DNA of 64,000 bases from a virus. Each line of letters begins with the position of its first letter. Position 1 is the first letter of the stretch. Below the pieces are notes generated by a model. That model searched no databases and was not told the origin of the DNA. It saw only the letters and a list, made by a program, of their open reading frames with translations. Made by a program: the position numbers and the translations under genes. Location: positions 1-64,000 of IMG/VR virus record IMGVR_UViG_3300008740_000003; one strand, given 5' to 3'. Positions 32,909 through 42,588 of the stretch are shown one piece after another.

Positions 32909-34765
32909 ATGGCAGTAAATTATAAACAGTTTGAAGCAAACTATGGATTTAAGAGTCCAGGATTTACGGTTGACAATCTTGGTAATGTAATAGTAAGAAC
33001 AATTACTAATACATATACTCCAACTGCGACTGACTCTATAGATTATACAGTTACAGAATCTACAAATAATTTTAGTATTACAGATAAAGAAAGCAATAAT
33101 TTAGGATCAAATCCTGTTCTTGATTTAAAAAGAGGTACAACTTACGTTTTTAGCCTTGATACTACATCTGTTACATTTAATATTTTTGCACCTGATACAA
33201 ATAATAATTCAGTACCTGGTGAGCTTTATAATACTGGGTTATCACATACTACAAGTATTAATGGACAAAATCTTTCAACTGATACATGGACAGTTCAACA
33301 AACTTGGCAACAAGAAACAACAGCATATAGTAGACCTGTAACTGTTGTTGTACCTAATACTGTTGGAACATCCTTAGAAGGTAAACAAATTCCTGTAATT
33401 ATATCTTTACACAATGCAAATCAATCATCCGGAAATGCTATTACACATTTAAATTATCTAACAGATAAAATTATAGTTGCTCCTCAAGGTTATAGTAAAG
33501 AATGGAATGTTGGATATTCATCTAGTAAAGCAGATGATATAGCATATCTTGATGCAATAATAGATAAGTTAGCAACTTTTGATAACGTAGATATAAGAGA
33601 AATTTCAATTCATGGACAAGGACTTGGTGGTCAAATGGCACACCAATATGCTTTACAAACAACAAAAACAAATATTAAAAATGTAATTATTGAATCAGCA
33701 TTATTTAATGAAGATCAATATAGAGAAAATACAAACATTTTCTACAAAATGGCTTTATCTAATCTAGGAGATTCAACAGCAGTTTCTTGGACACCTGTAA
33801 CACCTTTAACTAAATCAAAAGTTGTAATGTTTCATGGTGAAGAAGATTTAGCGTATCCATTTAATGGAGGAGTTGTAGCAGGCGAAACTATTTTAACAGC
33901 GGCAACTACAATATATGGATGGGCAAAAGCCGTTGGTACTAGTCAAAGTAAATTAACATCTGGAACACTACAAAGTGATGGAGCAAGTTTATATTCTTAT
34001 AATTCAGGTGCAGTAGCATTATATGGCTATCCTAATGTAGCACAATCTTGGGAAGGAGCTGTAAAAACAAGCATTCAAACAAAAGTAAATGAAACAGCAA
34101 CACCTAGTTCATTTTTAGATATTCCTACAGCTTCAACTGTATCAGGAGCAAGTGCTCAAGCAAAAACTAAAGGACTTTTAAGTTTTATAGTACCAATTGA
34201 TGCCCCAGATAAAATATTTTATGGTGATGGAGACAAAATACCTAATGCGGCAATGAATATAACTAATCCTACGGTAACAGGAATTGGATCATTTAGTTCT
34301 ATTCTTAATACAGGAAATTTAATAAGTTCAGGTGTAGATGCAACTATAACAATTAGTCCTACAGGTACTGGTACAGTAGATATTAATCCAGCTGGCGGTG
34401 GTACTATAAACAATGTAAATGTTAATGCATCAAATTTAACAACATCTGGTGAAGTATCAATAACACCTAATTCAGACGTAACTATAAGCCCGCAAATAAG
34501 TGGAACACTAACAATTAATCCTACAGCAACAGGAGTTTTAAATAATGTAACTGTAGGGCAATCTGTTCCTAAAGCTGGGTCTTTTACTACTCTCGTTTCG
34601 ACGTCAGGAACGTTAAATAGTACTACAATTGGTACAACAACACCTGCTAATGCTGGATTTTTACAGGCATCGGGCGAAAATGCGCCTTCAACAGGTAAAC
34701 ACTTGACCAATAAAACTTATGTGGACGCAACTAGTATGGTTTATTCTATTGCGTTAGGAGTATAA
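32909..34765 (+). CDS. Fibre protein with degenerate esterase domain nested in cupredoxin-like domain, 618 aa
   Basis: Residues about 143-410 match the PHB-depolymerase/feruloyl-esterase-like (LpqC type) alpha/beta hydrolases: 'IPVIISLHNANQSSG', 'DKIIVAPQGYSKEWNVG', 'DDIAYLDAIIDKL', 'HGQGLGGQMAHQYAL', 'FHGEEDLAYPFNGG', 'AQSWEG'. The nucleophile elbow G-x-S-x-G reads G236-Q-G238-L-G240, and the usual H-x-W-P-G reads Q379-S-W381-E-G, so Ser and His of the triad are replaced; D313 remains. Flanking pieces ('LKRGTTYVF..VTFNI' and 'FIVPIDAPDKIFY...NAAMNI') align with the two halves of the cupredoxin-like domain at the end of the 642-aa protein, without its copper ligands. Residues 455-618 are fibre repeats ending YVDATSMVYSIALGV. 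Confidence 0.7.
   Translation: MAVNYKQFEANYGFKSPGFTVDNLGNVIVRTITNTYTPTATDSIDYTVTESTNNFSITDKESNNLGSNPVLDLKRGTTYVFSLDTTSVTFNIFAPDTNNNSVPGELYNTGLSHTTSINGQNLSTDTWTVQQTWQQETTAYSRPVTVVVPNTVGTSLEGKQIPVIISLHNANQSSGNAITHLNYLTDKIIVAPQGYSKEWNVGYSSSKADDIAYLDAIIDKLATFDNVDIREISIHGQGLGGQMAHQYALQTTKTNIKNVIIESALFNEDQYRENTNIFYKMALSNLGDSTAVSWTPVTPLTKSKVVMFHGEEDLAYPFNGGVVAGETILTAATTIYGWAKAVGTSQSKLTSGTLQSDGASLYSYNSGAVALYGYPNVAQSWEGAVKTSIQTKVNETATPSSFLDIPTASTVSGASAQAKTKGLLSFIVPIDAPDKIFYGDGDKIPNAAMNITNPTVTGIGSFSSILNTGNLISSGVDATITISPTGTGTVDINPAGGGTINNVNVNASNLTTSGEVSITPNSDVTISPQISGTLTINPTATGVLNNVTVGQSVPKAGSFTTLVSTSGTLNSTTIGTTTPANAGFLQASGENAPSTGKHLTNKTYVDATSMVYSIALGV
34756..34760 (+). promoter_or_regulatory. Shine-Dalgarno sequence for the Cys-rich mini-gene
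   Basis: AGGAG, 8 nt before the ATG at 34769, lying inside the last codons of the upstream fibre gene. It supports real translation of the 31-codon ORF. Confidence 0.6.
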
Positions 34766-34768
34766 AAA

Positions 34769-34864
34769 ATGGCTTGCGAAAACGAAAAATGTAAATGCGA
34801 AAATTGTACTTGTGATCCTTGTTTATGTACGGAAGACAAACAGTGTGAGTGTGCAAAGGAATAA
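34769..34864 (+). CDS. Metallothionein-like 31-aa protein
   Basis: ATG at 34769, TAA at 34862-34864, giving 31 residues of which 9 are cysteine (positions 3, 8, 10, 13, 15, 18, 20, 26, 28). The core CKCENCTCDPCLC is an uninterrupted C-x-C-x2-C-x-C-x2-C-x-C array followed by a last C-x-C, and the rest is Glu, Lys, Asp and Asn with no aromatic residue. This is the composition and spacing of metallothioneins, which bind Zn, Cu or Cd through thiolates. The gene has its own Shine-Dalgarno sequence, lies 3 nt after one fibre gene and 5 nt before another, and is on the same strand, so it is probably translated late in infection. Metal binding is inferred; a small Cys-rich zinc knuckle is the alternative. 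Confidence 0.7.
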   Translation: MACENEKCKCENCTCDPCLCTEDKQCECAKE

Positions 34865-34869
34865 TTTAA

Positions 34870-37800
34870 ATGGCTAAGAAAAAATTAAAAAATTATATAT
34901 TTCAAACAGGAATTCCTAAAAGCGGGAATAATTATCCTATTGCTCACAATCTTATCTCTAAAAACGTAGACTGGATTAAAGATGAGATGATGGGGTACAT
35001 CTTAGAAAAAACAAATTTACATACAAAAGCAGATATATATCCTAATACATCTAACAGAATTACAAACAATAGAACTTTTATTAAAGATGAAGTATGGGCT
35101 TGGGTGGCGGCACAAGTTGCAGGTAACGTTGCACCATTTGCCGGTTTCACTAAAACTGAAGACACTATAGAAGCAGATGTAGAAAAAGTAGTAGATGCTA
35201 TTGCACGTGACGTTAGATATGGTGGTAATGAAAATTTAAGAACTCAAACAGGAACATATTTTATAGATGGTGTACTTCAATTAGCTAATAGTGGAGATCC
35301 TGAAATCGCATATTGGACTTATATGCGAACACTTATAAAAGATTATATTTTACCTGGAAGTGCATTTAGTTCTTTACAAACTAGTACATCTTACACTCCT
35401 ACAGGAGCAACATATACGCCAGCAACTGGTGATATGATTTTAACTATTGGTGCTCACACTTTAACAGTTGGACAATCTGTTAGAATTAGTACACTTGGTT
35501 TAACTTTTACGTGTGCAAAGGACAACAATGCAACAAATCACAGTTATCCAAGAGCGTCTGGTTCAAACGCACCCGGTGGTGCTGATTATTTTTATAATAA
35601 ACCAGTTAAAATTACAGCTAAAGATTCAATGTCAATTACTATAAATGTAGGAGTATCTAGTAATACATCAGCACATACTTTTGTAAGTGCTTCTTCTGGA
35701 TCTGTACAAAGTGGAACAATACAAGATTTAACAGGAACAAATGCTGAAAGTGCCGGTGTTACAGATTATGATACAAAATTAGGTCAATTAATTAATACAG
35801 TTGACAATGGATATCTTCAATTACCAGCTTTAATAAGTAGCTCTTATAAATTTGAAAATTTTACTTATAATACAGACAAGTGTAATAGAGATTATCAATT
35901 TATTCTTGATGCATATCTTAATGATTTACGTTACAATGGTAACAAACAAACAAGATTTATTGCTTCTAAATTCTGGGTTGGAACAACTCCTCAGATAGAT
36001 GGTGATAGACAACCAGAAATTGCCGCAACAAATTGGGTTAGAGATTTAATAACTAATTACGTTTTAGCAAATAGATCAGTAAACTTCACTCCAACAAATG
36101 CAGTATACACACCTACAACTGGAGTAATGACATTAACTATTGGAACACACCCAATAACAGTTGGTCAATATATTAGAATTAATACAAATAGTTTGACGTT
36201 TACGTGTGCTATGGATAACCATGGATCAAATCATACATATCCAAGAGCAACAGGCTCGAATGCACCAGGTGGGGCTGACTATGCCTATAATGAACCAGTT
36301 TTAGTTACAGGAATAAGTGCAGATTCAATTACTGTAAACGTAGGAATATCAAGTAATACAACAGCACATACTTTTGTAAGTGCTACTACAGGTGCAGTTA
36401 CAAGATCAAAACAAAGCCCAGTTGTTACTACACAATTTACAGATGGAACTCTTTCTGAATCAAATGCGGCAAGTAGAATAGTAACATTGTCAAATATTAT
36501 TGCTGATGTAAAAGAATTTGGTTTAGATAATTTACCAACATTAGAAAAAAATGAAGTATCTAGTTTAAAAGTTGTTAATCCAGGTGGACAAGTTAATCAT
36601 GAAGATATTTTATTAATTACAAACACTACAAGAAATACTGTATTATATAATTTTGCAGATGCAAGTCTTGGTTGTACAGTAGAATATGAAAAAGAAGAAG
36701 ATGATGATTTTAAAGCATTCTTACAAGGTAGTGATACTGTAACTACAATATTTTTAAATGCTGATACTAGTACACACTCATTAACTGATGCAGTATCTAT
36801 TTTTATAGAAGGCGGAGAACTTAAAACAAGACCATTTGATTTTGGTACTGACGCAATTGAAAGATTTAGAATTGCAAAACCACAATCAATGATAGATGCT
36901 GACTTTGAGTATGGACTACAGCCAACCAAGTGGCAAGCGATTGCAACACAAAGAGGTTATCCATCAATTTACGAAGTACCGGGAACAGATGTAGATATTG
37001 CATCAGTAACAACTGACGCATCAACTGGTACAGCAGGAATAGGTGCATCATTAATAACTGTAACAACAGTTGGTCCTCACTCCATGTTAGCAGGAGATCC
37101 ATTAACTATTATAGGTTTTGCAGGATCAGGAGTAGAAGGGGCAGGTAGAGCCCAAGGGTCATTTGTTGTAAATGCTATAACATCTAATAAAATTTTTAAT
37201 TACTATGCAAAAGCAAAAGTAGGAACATCAAACGCACAGGTCATATCAACTAAATTTACTCAAATGCGTAAAGGTGCATTTTATACTGGAGCAGATTTAG
37301 GAGAACCGACTTTCTCTGTTGTAACTCAAGGATCAAGTGGATCAGTTGCAACTTCATTAAAAGTATTATCAGGACAAACAATTGTTCCATTTACTGGAAC
37401 AGCTCCTCCAACAGGAGCACCAGTGGCAGGAACAGGTATTGCAACTGGTACACAAATTACAGCAATTACAGGTTCAGGTGGAGCAATAGTTAGTCCAAAA
37501 ATTAAAGGAGATTATGCTTCAGGTGTAACTCAAGTTGAAGTCGTAGATGCGGCTGGTATTTTACAAAATTCTGTAATGGATAGAGGTGATGGGTTTGGTA
37601 CAAATATTATAAACGTTAATGGAATGGTTTTAACTTTATCAAGTCCCTTACAATCAAGTTTAATAGGTGATCAAACAGTTTATCAAAATGTTGCTGGATT
37701 AAACAGATCACCAAATGGTTCAGGTGCAACTTGGAATGTAAGTTGGACTGGTGGAACTTATACTGTTGCAATATCTGTAACTGGTCTAAATTATCAAGTA

Positions 37801-40800
37801 GGTGATGCAATAACAATTCTTGGAACGGCTTTAAGTGCATCAACACCAGCAAACGATTTAACAATTAATGTAGATAGTGTAGATACTGCAGGAGAAATTC
37901 TTTCTTTCAGTTATTCAGGAACTGCATTTGACGGAACAGGATCAGTATCAAACGCAACTGGTAGTGTACCAGGTGGCGTAGGAACAGGCGGCACATTTAA
38001 TATTACTAAAACAGCTGGAACATATTCAGTAGCATTGGCAAGTAAAACATATACAGCTATAACTCCTGCATACGCAGGCGGTAATGGTGCTGGATCTATT
38101 TGGGACATAACAATATTGAATAATACTTTTAGTGCCGTTACAATGTCAAATGGTGGAACTGGTTTCATTGTTAATGATTCATTAAGATTTGCAGGAACAG
38201 AATTTGGTGGAGTTGGAGATACTAATGAATTATTAATTAGAGTTACTGGTGAAAGTTCAGGAGTAATAACAGGTCATTCATCTGCAGGTACGGCTCCTGA
38301 TGCAGTAGTAACATACTCAAACCCAGCATTTACTACAAGTGGTTCAGGAACATTAGCACAATTTAACGTAACAAGAACAGGTACAACTTATTCAGCAGTT
38401 ATAACAGGATTAGGAACAAATTACGCACAAAATGATACTATAACAATTGATGGTGGTAATTTAGGTGGTGCATCAACAACAAATGATTGTACATTAACAG
38501 TTGCAACTGTAGACGGTTCAGGTGGAATAACAAGTGTTACACCTACAGGTACAGCCGTAAACACACAATCCTGGACTGGATTAACATCAGCTAACAACTA
38601 TGTAGGTTCAGGAGCTCAATTTAGTGTTACTAACGCAGGCGGTGGTGGTAGCTATAGTAATGTTACAGTAACGTCAGTTGGAGAACATTATACATTAGGT
38701 CAAGAATTAAAAATATCAGGAACAACATTAGGAGGCTTATCTCCTACACACGATTTAACAATTACATTGGATACAGCATTAGGAGCCAATGACGCAATTG
38801 TACAAGGTAATTGGACAGATAGTGGTAATGCTTTACCAGGACCTGAATCAATGGCTTATGTAGTAAATGATATATTAGAAGTTTCTGGTTCGGCTTTGGG
38901 CGGAGTTAATACGACCAATGATGCATACGTTAGAGTGTCTAGCGTAGACGCAGACGGGTCTATTACAGGATTAGCTGTTAGTGGAACAGGAACTGATGGA
39001 GACGTAACATATACGGAAATACCAGAATGGGATGGTTCAACGATACCAGGATGGACTACAAACCAATCAGGTACAGGTGCAACATTTACAATTCAAAGAG
39101 TAGGAACAGCTTATACAGCCACAGTAGTAGCGATAGGATCAGGATTTGTAGGAACAGAACAAATAACAATTTTAGGAACACACTTAGGTGGTGCAACACC
39201 TGGCAATGACGCTTCATTTACTATTTCAACAGTTGACGGATCAGGTGGTATTACAGCCATTAGTGCAGTAACAGGAACCGCGGCTAATACTCAAACATAT
39301 ACAAATGCACCTACATCAAAAAGAATAGGTCAAGGTGAAGCATTTGATATTAGTATTTCAGGTGGAAATTATACTGTAGATGCAATTGCACAGGCAGGTA
39401 CAAATTTCTGGGTAGGACAAATAGTTAAAATTTCTGGATCAACATTATATGGTGCTTCACCAGGAAATGATTTATCATTAGAAATTACATCAATAGATGC
39501 AGTATCAACAGGCGGAATAACAGGCGTAACTGCTACTGGAAGTGCTAACACAGGTACTGGTGCTGTAGGAACATTAATAGGTGGAAGTAATAGACCACAG
39601 GCTGGTGTTGGAGCAGTATTCTACATAACTAGATCATATACAAATGATTCATCAACTACATATACAGAAGCAACAGTTTCATCTTTAGGAACAGGTTATA
39701 ATGTAGGAGATCAAATTGTAGTTTCCGGTTCAAGTTTAGGTGGAGGAACACCTACGCATGATTGCAGTATTACTGTTCAAGCTGTAAATTCATTTGGTGG
39801 TATAACACAATGTACTCATTCAGGTAGTGCAGTAACAGGAACAGGTGTATCAGTTTATTCATCTATTACTTTATCAGATGCAACTACACAAGTTTTACCT
39901 TCTTCATCTACAATAACTTATAGTGCGATAGCAACAATACAAGTACAATTTTTAACACCACACGGTTTAGTTCCAGGAGATGGTTTCTTAGTAACTATTG
40001 GATCTGATAATGGAAGTAATAATCATTTATTAGCATCAGGACCATTCCTTGTTACAGAACTTCCAGCAACTAATCAATTAAGATTCCAAGCTAGAGCTCC
40101 AGGACAAATTACGGATCAGGATTGGTCTGGATTCGTATATGTTAGACCAGATTCATTCTTCGTACATAGACCATTTGATGGAGGTGTACAATTAGGAACA
40201 GGTGGACCACAACATGGTGCACAGGCGATAAGACAATCTAAAAAATATATTAGATATCAATCAGGTAAAGGTATAATGTATACAACGGGTGCCTTGTTTG
40301 CTCCTTCTTATGATATTTTAAATATTGTAGCAGAAGGTAAAACACTTGGTTCAGTTATATCAGTTACTACAGATGAAGTTGATCACGGTTTACAAGTTGG
40401 TGCAATTATAACATTAATTGGAATAGCACAACAAGAATTTAATGATGATTATACAGTAACTCAAATAGTAAATGAAAGAACATTTAAAGTTACTGCTCAA
40501 AGTACTTTAAGTATGTTAACTCCAGAATTTAAAGATCAACCACAAGTATCATTAAAAAATTGGAATGGTGCAACTGTAAGATCAGGTATATTTGATGATC
40601 AAAATGGAATTTTCTGGGAATATGATGGTGTAAACTTAAATCTTGTACAAAGAACAGCTACAAGACAATTAGCAGGAACAATTTCAGTAAATCCTGATTC
40701 TAATACAATTGCAGGAACAGGAACAAGATTTAGAGAACAATTAAAAGCAGGTGATAGAATAGTAATAAGAGGTATGACTCACGTTGTATCTAGTGTTACG

Positions 40801-42588
40801 GATAATGTAACAATGAATGTTACTCCAGACTATAGAGGAGTTAATGCTTCATCTGGTGTTAAAAGTTGTTTAGTATTTGATAAAAAAGTTAAACAAGCTA
40901 ACTGGAATTTAGATAGAGTAGACGGAACAGGAGCTAGTGGATATGATTTAAATGTATCTAAGATGCAGATGATCGGTTTACAAATGTCCTGGTATGGAGC
41001 AGGATTTATTGACTATATGACTAGAGGTGGTGATGGTAACTTTATTTTCTGTCACAGAATGAGAAATTCTAACATCAATACAGAAGCATATATGAGAACA
41101 GGTAACCAACCTGTACGTTATGAAGTTACAAATGAAGGTCCTAATGGTAAACTTTCAGATAATTTAACTGCAGGAGATACAACAATAAGATTAATAGATG
41201 CTTCTTTCTTCCCACCAGGTGGCGGAACACTTTATATAGATAATGAAATTATAACATACACAACTGTTACTGGTAATAAATTAACAGGTGTTACTAGAGC
41301 AACTCAATTAACTAACTTTTCTGCAGGAGCTACTAGATCATATACAGCAGGTCCGGCGGCTGAACACTTTAGAAATACAGGAGTTGTATTAATTAGTAAC
41401 TCAGCAAGTCCAATTATATCACACTGGGGATCATCTTACATAACAGATGGTGACTTTGATGAAGAACGTGGATATCTGTTTAGTTACTCAGCAACGAATT
41501 TAGAATTATCAACTACGAAAAAAACTGTGTTCCTAATAAGATTAGCACCATCAGTTGCTAACGCTTTAACAGGAGACCTTGGAGATAGAGACTTGCTTAA
41601 CAGAGCCCAGTTGCTACTTGAAGGTATAGAAATTACAACTGAACCTGAAGCTACTAATCCAGGTTCACTAGTTGTACAAGGGGTTATTAATCCTCAAAAC
41701 TATCCAATTGATCCAAGTGATATAGGTTGGACGGGACTGTCAGGAACTGCACAAGGTGGTCAACCATCATTTGCTCAAATAGCGGCAGGTGGTTCGGTTA
41801 ACTGGAACGGTGGTGCAACTCAGGTTACAGCAACAGCAGACACATCGGCGGCAATTTCAACTCAAGTTACAAACAACTGGTGGAACATGGGTACTTGGTA
41901 TAACAATTATTCATACTGGTTAAAAGAAGATGGTCCAGGAAACAACAATGGTTTTGATGACAGAAATATTAAAGTGGGAGATTCAGTAAGTGGTGGTAGT
42001 TTCCCTGCAAATACAATTATTACAGAGCTTTATGAATATTCTTATTACTACCTAGCATACTACAGTAATAATCACGGTGGTATTCCAATGGGAACACCTA
42101 TTACGTTTTCTATGGGAGGTACATTAACTAATACAAACTACTTGTACATGGATCCAACTTCATGGGAAGCTTCAAATGCCACACAAGGTACAGAATTAGA
42201 AGACGCTAATTTTCCAGCTGGTACATCAGTTATTAGTGTGGATCCAATAGCAAGATATGGTCCAGTTAGTGGTGGTACAAATTATTACAAAGTAACGTTT
42301 TCACAAACGTCTACCGGGGCTATTGCCGCAGGTGCAAGTGTTACGTTCTTATTTGGTAATCCACCATATGCACAACCAGGTGAAACGATCTTTTCATTCG
42401 TTGCACAGCCAGGTGAAAGAGCAACATTATCTCTTCATCCGATCAAGGAATTGACTAATACTACATTAGGTGGAAGAGGAACATTTCCTAATGGTCCAGA
42501 TGCGTTAGCAATTAACGTATACAGAACATCAGGTGCTGGAGCAGTTAACGGTACAGTTACACTGCGTTGGTCAGAAGCTCAAGCGTAA
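34870..42588 (+). CDS. Giant modular virion protein, 2572 aa
   Basis: The largest gene in the window. N-terminus MAKKKLKNYIFQTGIPKSGNN. Residues about 75-140 and 330-400 are helical modules with 'EKVVDAIARDVRYGGN' and 'KCNRDYQFILDAYLNDLRYNGNKQTRF', related to those in the 1923-aa fibre. Between and after them are two copies (about 181-280 and 414-512) of the FTC domain also found twice in the 642-aa protein. Residues about 950-1665 are eight repeats of 'G..Y..gd.i.I.Gs.LGG.sp.nDltitv..vd..GgIt...tGtA'. The remainder (about 1700-2572) is a long unique beta-rich region with 'GTRFREQLKAGDRIVIRG' and 'LSDNLTAGDTTIRLIDASFFP'. Probably a long fibre or baseplate-attached protein. Its stop abuts the convergent cupin stop. 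Confidence 0.7.
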   Translation: MAKKKLKNYIFQTGIPKSGNNYPIAHNLISKNVDWIKDEMMGYILEKTNLHTKADIYPNTSNRITNNRTFIKDEVWAWVAAQVAGNVAPFAGFTKTEDTIEADVEKVVDAIARDVRYGGNENLRTQTGTYFIDGVLQLANSGDPEIAYWTYMRTLIKDYILPGSAFSSLQTSTSYTPTGATYTPATGDMILTIGAHTLTVGQSVRISTLGLTFTCAKDNNATNHSYPRASGSNAPGGADYFYNKPVKITAKDSMSITINVGVSSNTSAHTFVSASSGSVQSGTIQDLTGTNAESAGVTDYDTKLGQLINTVDNGYLQLPALISSSYKFENFTYNTDKCNRDYQFILDAYLNDLRYNGNKQTRFIASKFWVGTTPQIDGDRQPEIAATNWVRDLITNYVLANRSVNFTPTNAVYTPTTGVMTLTIGTHPITVGQYIRINTNSLTFTCAMDNHGSNHTYPRATGSNAPGGADYAYNEPVLVTGISADSITVNVGISSNTTAHTFVSATTGAVTRSKQSPVVTTQFTDGTLSESNAASRIVTLSNIIADVKEFGLDNLPTLEKNEVSSLKVVNPGGQVNHEDILLITNTTRNTVLYNFADASLGCTVEYEKEEDDDFKAFLQGSDTVTTIFLNADTSTHSLTDAVSIFIEGGELKTRPFDFGTDAIERFRIAKPQSMIDADFEYGLQPTKWQAIATQRGYPSIYEVPGTDVDIASVTTDASTGTAGIGASLITVTTVGPHSMLAGDPLTIIGFAGSGVEGAGRAQGSFVVNAITSNKIFNYYAKAKVGTSNAQVISTKFTQMRKGAFYTGADLGEPTFSVVTQGSSGSVATSLKVLSGQTIVPFTGTAPPTGAPVAGTGIATGTQITAITGSGGAIVSPKIKGDYASGVTQVEVVDAAGILQNSVMDRGDGFGTNIINVNGMVLTLSSPLQSSLIGDQTVYQNVAGLNRSPNGSGATWNVSWTGGTYTVAISVTGLNYQVGDAITILGTALSASTPANDLTINVDSVDTAGEILSFSYSGTAFDGTGSVSNATGSVPGGVGTGGTFNITKTAGTYSVALASKTYTAITPAYAGGNGAGSIWDITILNNTFSAVTMSNGGTGFIVNDSLRFAGTEFGGVGDTNELLIRVTGESSGVITGHSSAGTAPDAVVTYSNPAFTTSGSGTLAQFNVTRTGTTYSAVITGLGTNYAQNDTITIDGGNLGGASTTNDCTLTVATVDGSGGITSVTPTGTAVNTQSWTGLTSANNYVGSGAQFSVTNAGGGGSYSNVTVTSVGEHYTLGQELKISGTTLGGLSPTHDLTITLDTALGANDAIVQGNWTDSGNALPGPESMAYVVNDILEVSGSALGGVNTTNDAYVRVSSVDADGSITGLAVSGTGTDGDVTYTEIPEWDGSTIPGWTTNQSGTGATFTIQRVGTAYTATVVAIGSGFVGTEQITILGTHLGGATPGNDASFTISTVDGSGGITAISAVTGTAANTQTYTNAPTSKRIGQGEAFDISISGGNYTVDAIAQAGTNFWVGQIVKISGSTLYGASPGNDLSLEITSIDAVSTGGITGVTATGSANTGTGAVGTLIGGSNRPQAGVGAVFYITRSYTNDSSTTYTEATVSSLGTGYNVGDQIVVSGSSLGGGTPTHDCSITVQAVNSFGGITQCTHSGSAVTGTGVSVYSSITLSDATTQVLPSSSTITYSAIATIQVQFLTPHGLVPGDGFLVTIGSDNGSNNHLLASGPFLVTELPATNQLRFQARAPGQITDQDWSGFVYVRPDSFFVHRPFDGGVQLGTGGPQHGAQAIRQSKKYIRYQSGKGIMYTTGALFAPSYDILNIVAEGKTLGSVISVTTDEVDHGLQVGAIITLIGIAQQEFNDDYTVTQIVNERTFKVTAQSTLSMLTPEFKDQPQVSLKNWNGATVRSGIFDDQNGIFWEYDGVNLNLVQRTATRQLAGTISVNPDSNTIAGTGTRFREQLKAGDRIVIRGMTHVVSSVTDNVTMNVTPDYRGVNASSGVKSCLVFDKKVKQANWNLDRVDGTGASGYDLNVSKMQMIGLQMSWYGAGFIDYMTRGGDGNFIFCHRMRNSNINTEAYMRTGNQPVRYEVTNEGPNGKLSDNLTAGDTTIRLIDASFFPPGGGTLYIDNEIITYTTVTGNKLTGVTRATQLTNFSAGATRSYTAGPAAEHFRNTGVVLISNSASPIISHWGSSYITDGDFDEERGYLFSYSATNLELSTTKKTVFLIRLAPSVANALTGDLGDRDLLNRAQLLLEGIEITTEPEATNPGSLVVQGVINPQNYPIDPSDIGWTGLSGTAQGGQPSFAQIAAGGSVNWNGGATQVTATADTSAAISTQVTNNWWNMGTWYNNYSYWLKEDGPGNNNGFDDRNIKVGDSVSGGSFPANTIITELYEYSYYYLAYYSNNHGGIPMGTPITFSMGGTLTNTNYLYMDPTSWEASNATQGTELEDANFPAGTSVISVDPIARYGPVSGGTNYYKVTFSQTSTGAIAAGASVTFLFGNPPYAQPGETIFSFVAQPGERATLSLHPIKELTNTTLGGRGTFPNGPDALAINVYRTSGAGAVNGTVTLRWSEAQA
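35410..35700 (+). repeat. FTC domain copy in 2572-aa protein (1)
   Basis: Encodes 'YTPATGDMILTIGAHTLTVG', 'FTCAKDNNATNHSYPRASGSNAPGGADY' and 'ITINVGVSSNTSAHTFVSA'. Related copies lie at about 11701-11990, 12037-12330 and 36109-36400. Confidence 0.75.
36109..36400 (+). repeat. FTC domain copy in 2572-aa protein (2)
   Basis: Near-identical in stretches of DNA to the copy at 12037-12330; both contain the run AGTTTGACGTTTACGTGTGC followed by TATGGATA, pointing to recent exchange or duplication between two fibre genes 24 kb apart. Confidence 0.75.
37716..39861 (+). repeat. Eight degenerate tandem beta repeats (protein level)
   Basis: Each unit of about 80-95 aa has a strand ending in 'Y..GD.I.I.G..LGG', then 'TP.NDLTI.V..VD..GGIT', then a Ser/Thr-Gly linker. 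Conserved at protein level and diverged at DNA level. Confidence 0.65.

Noticed and set aside
34219-34710. 163-aa open frame on the minus strand
   Set aside because: Antisense to the fibre repeats of the 618-aa gene; Val/Pro-rich product, no ribosome site, and the plus frame has clear homology. Treated as a shadow.
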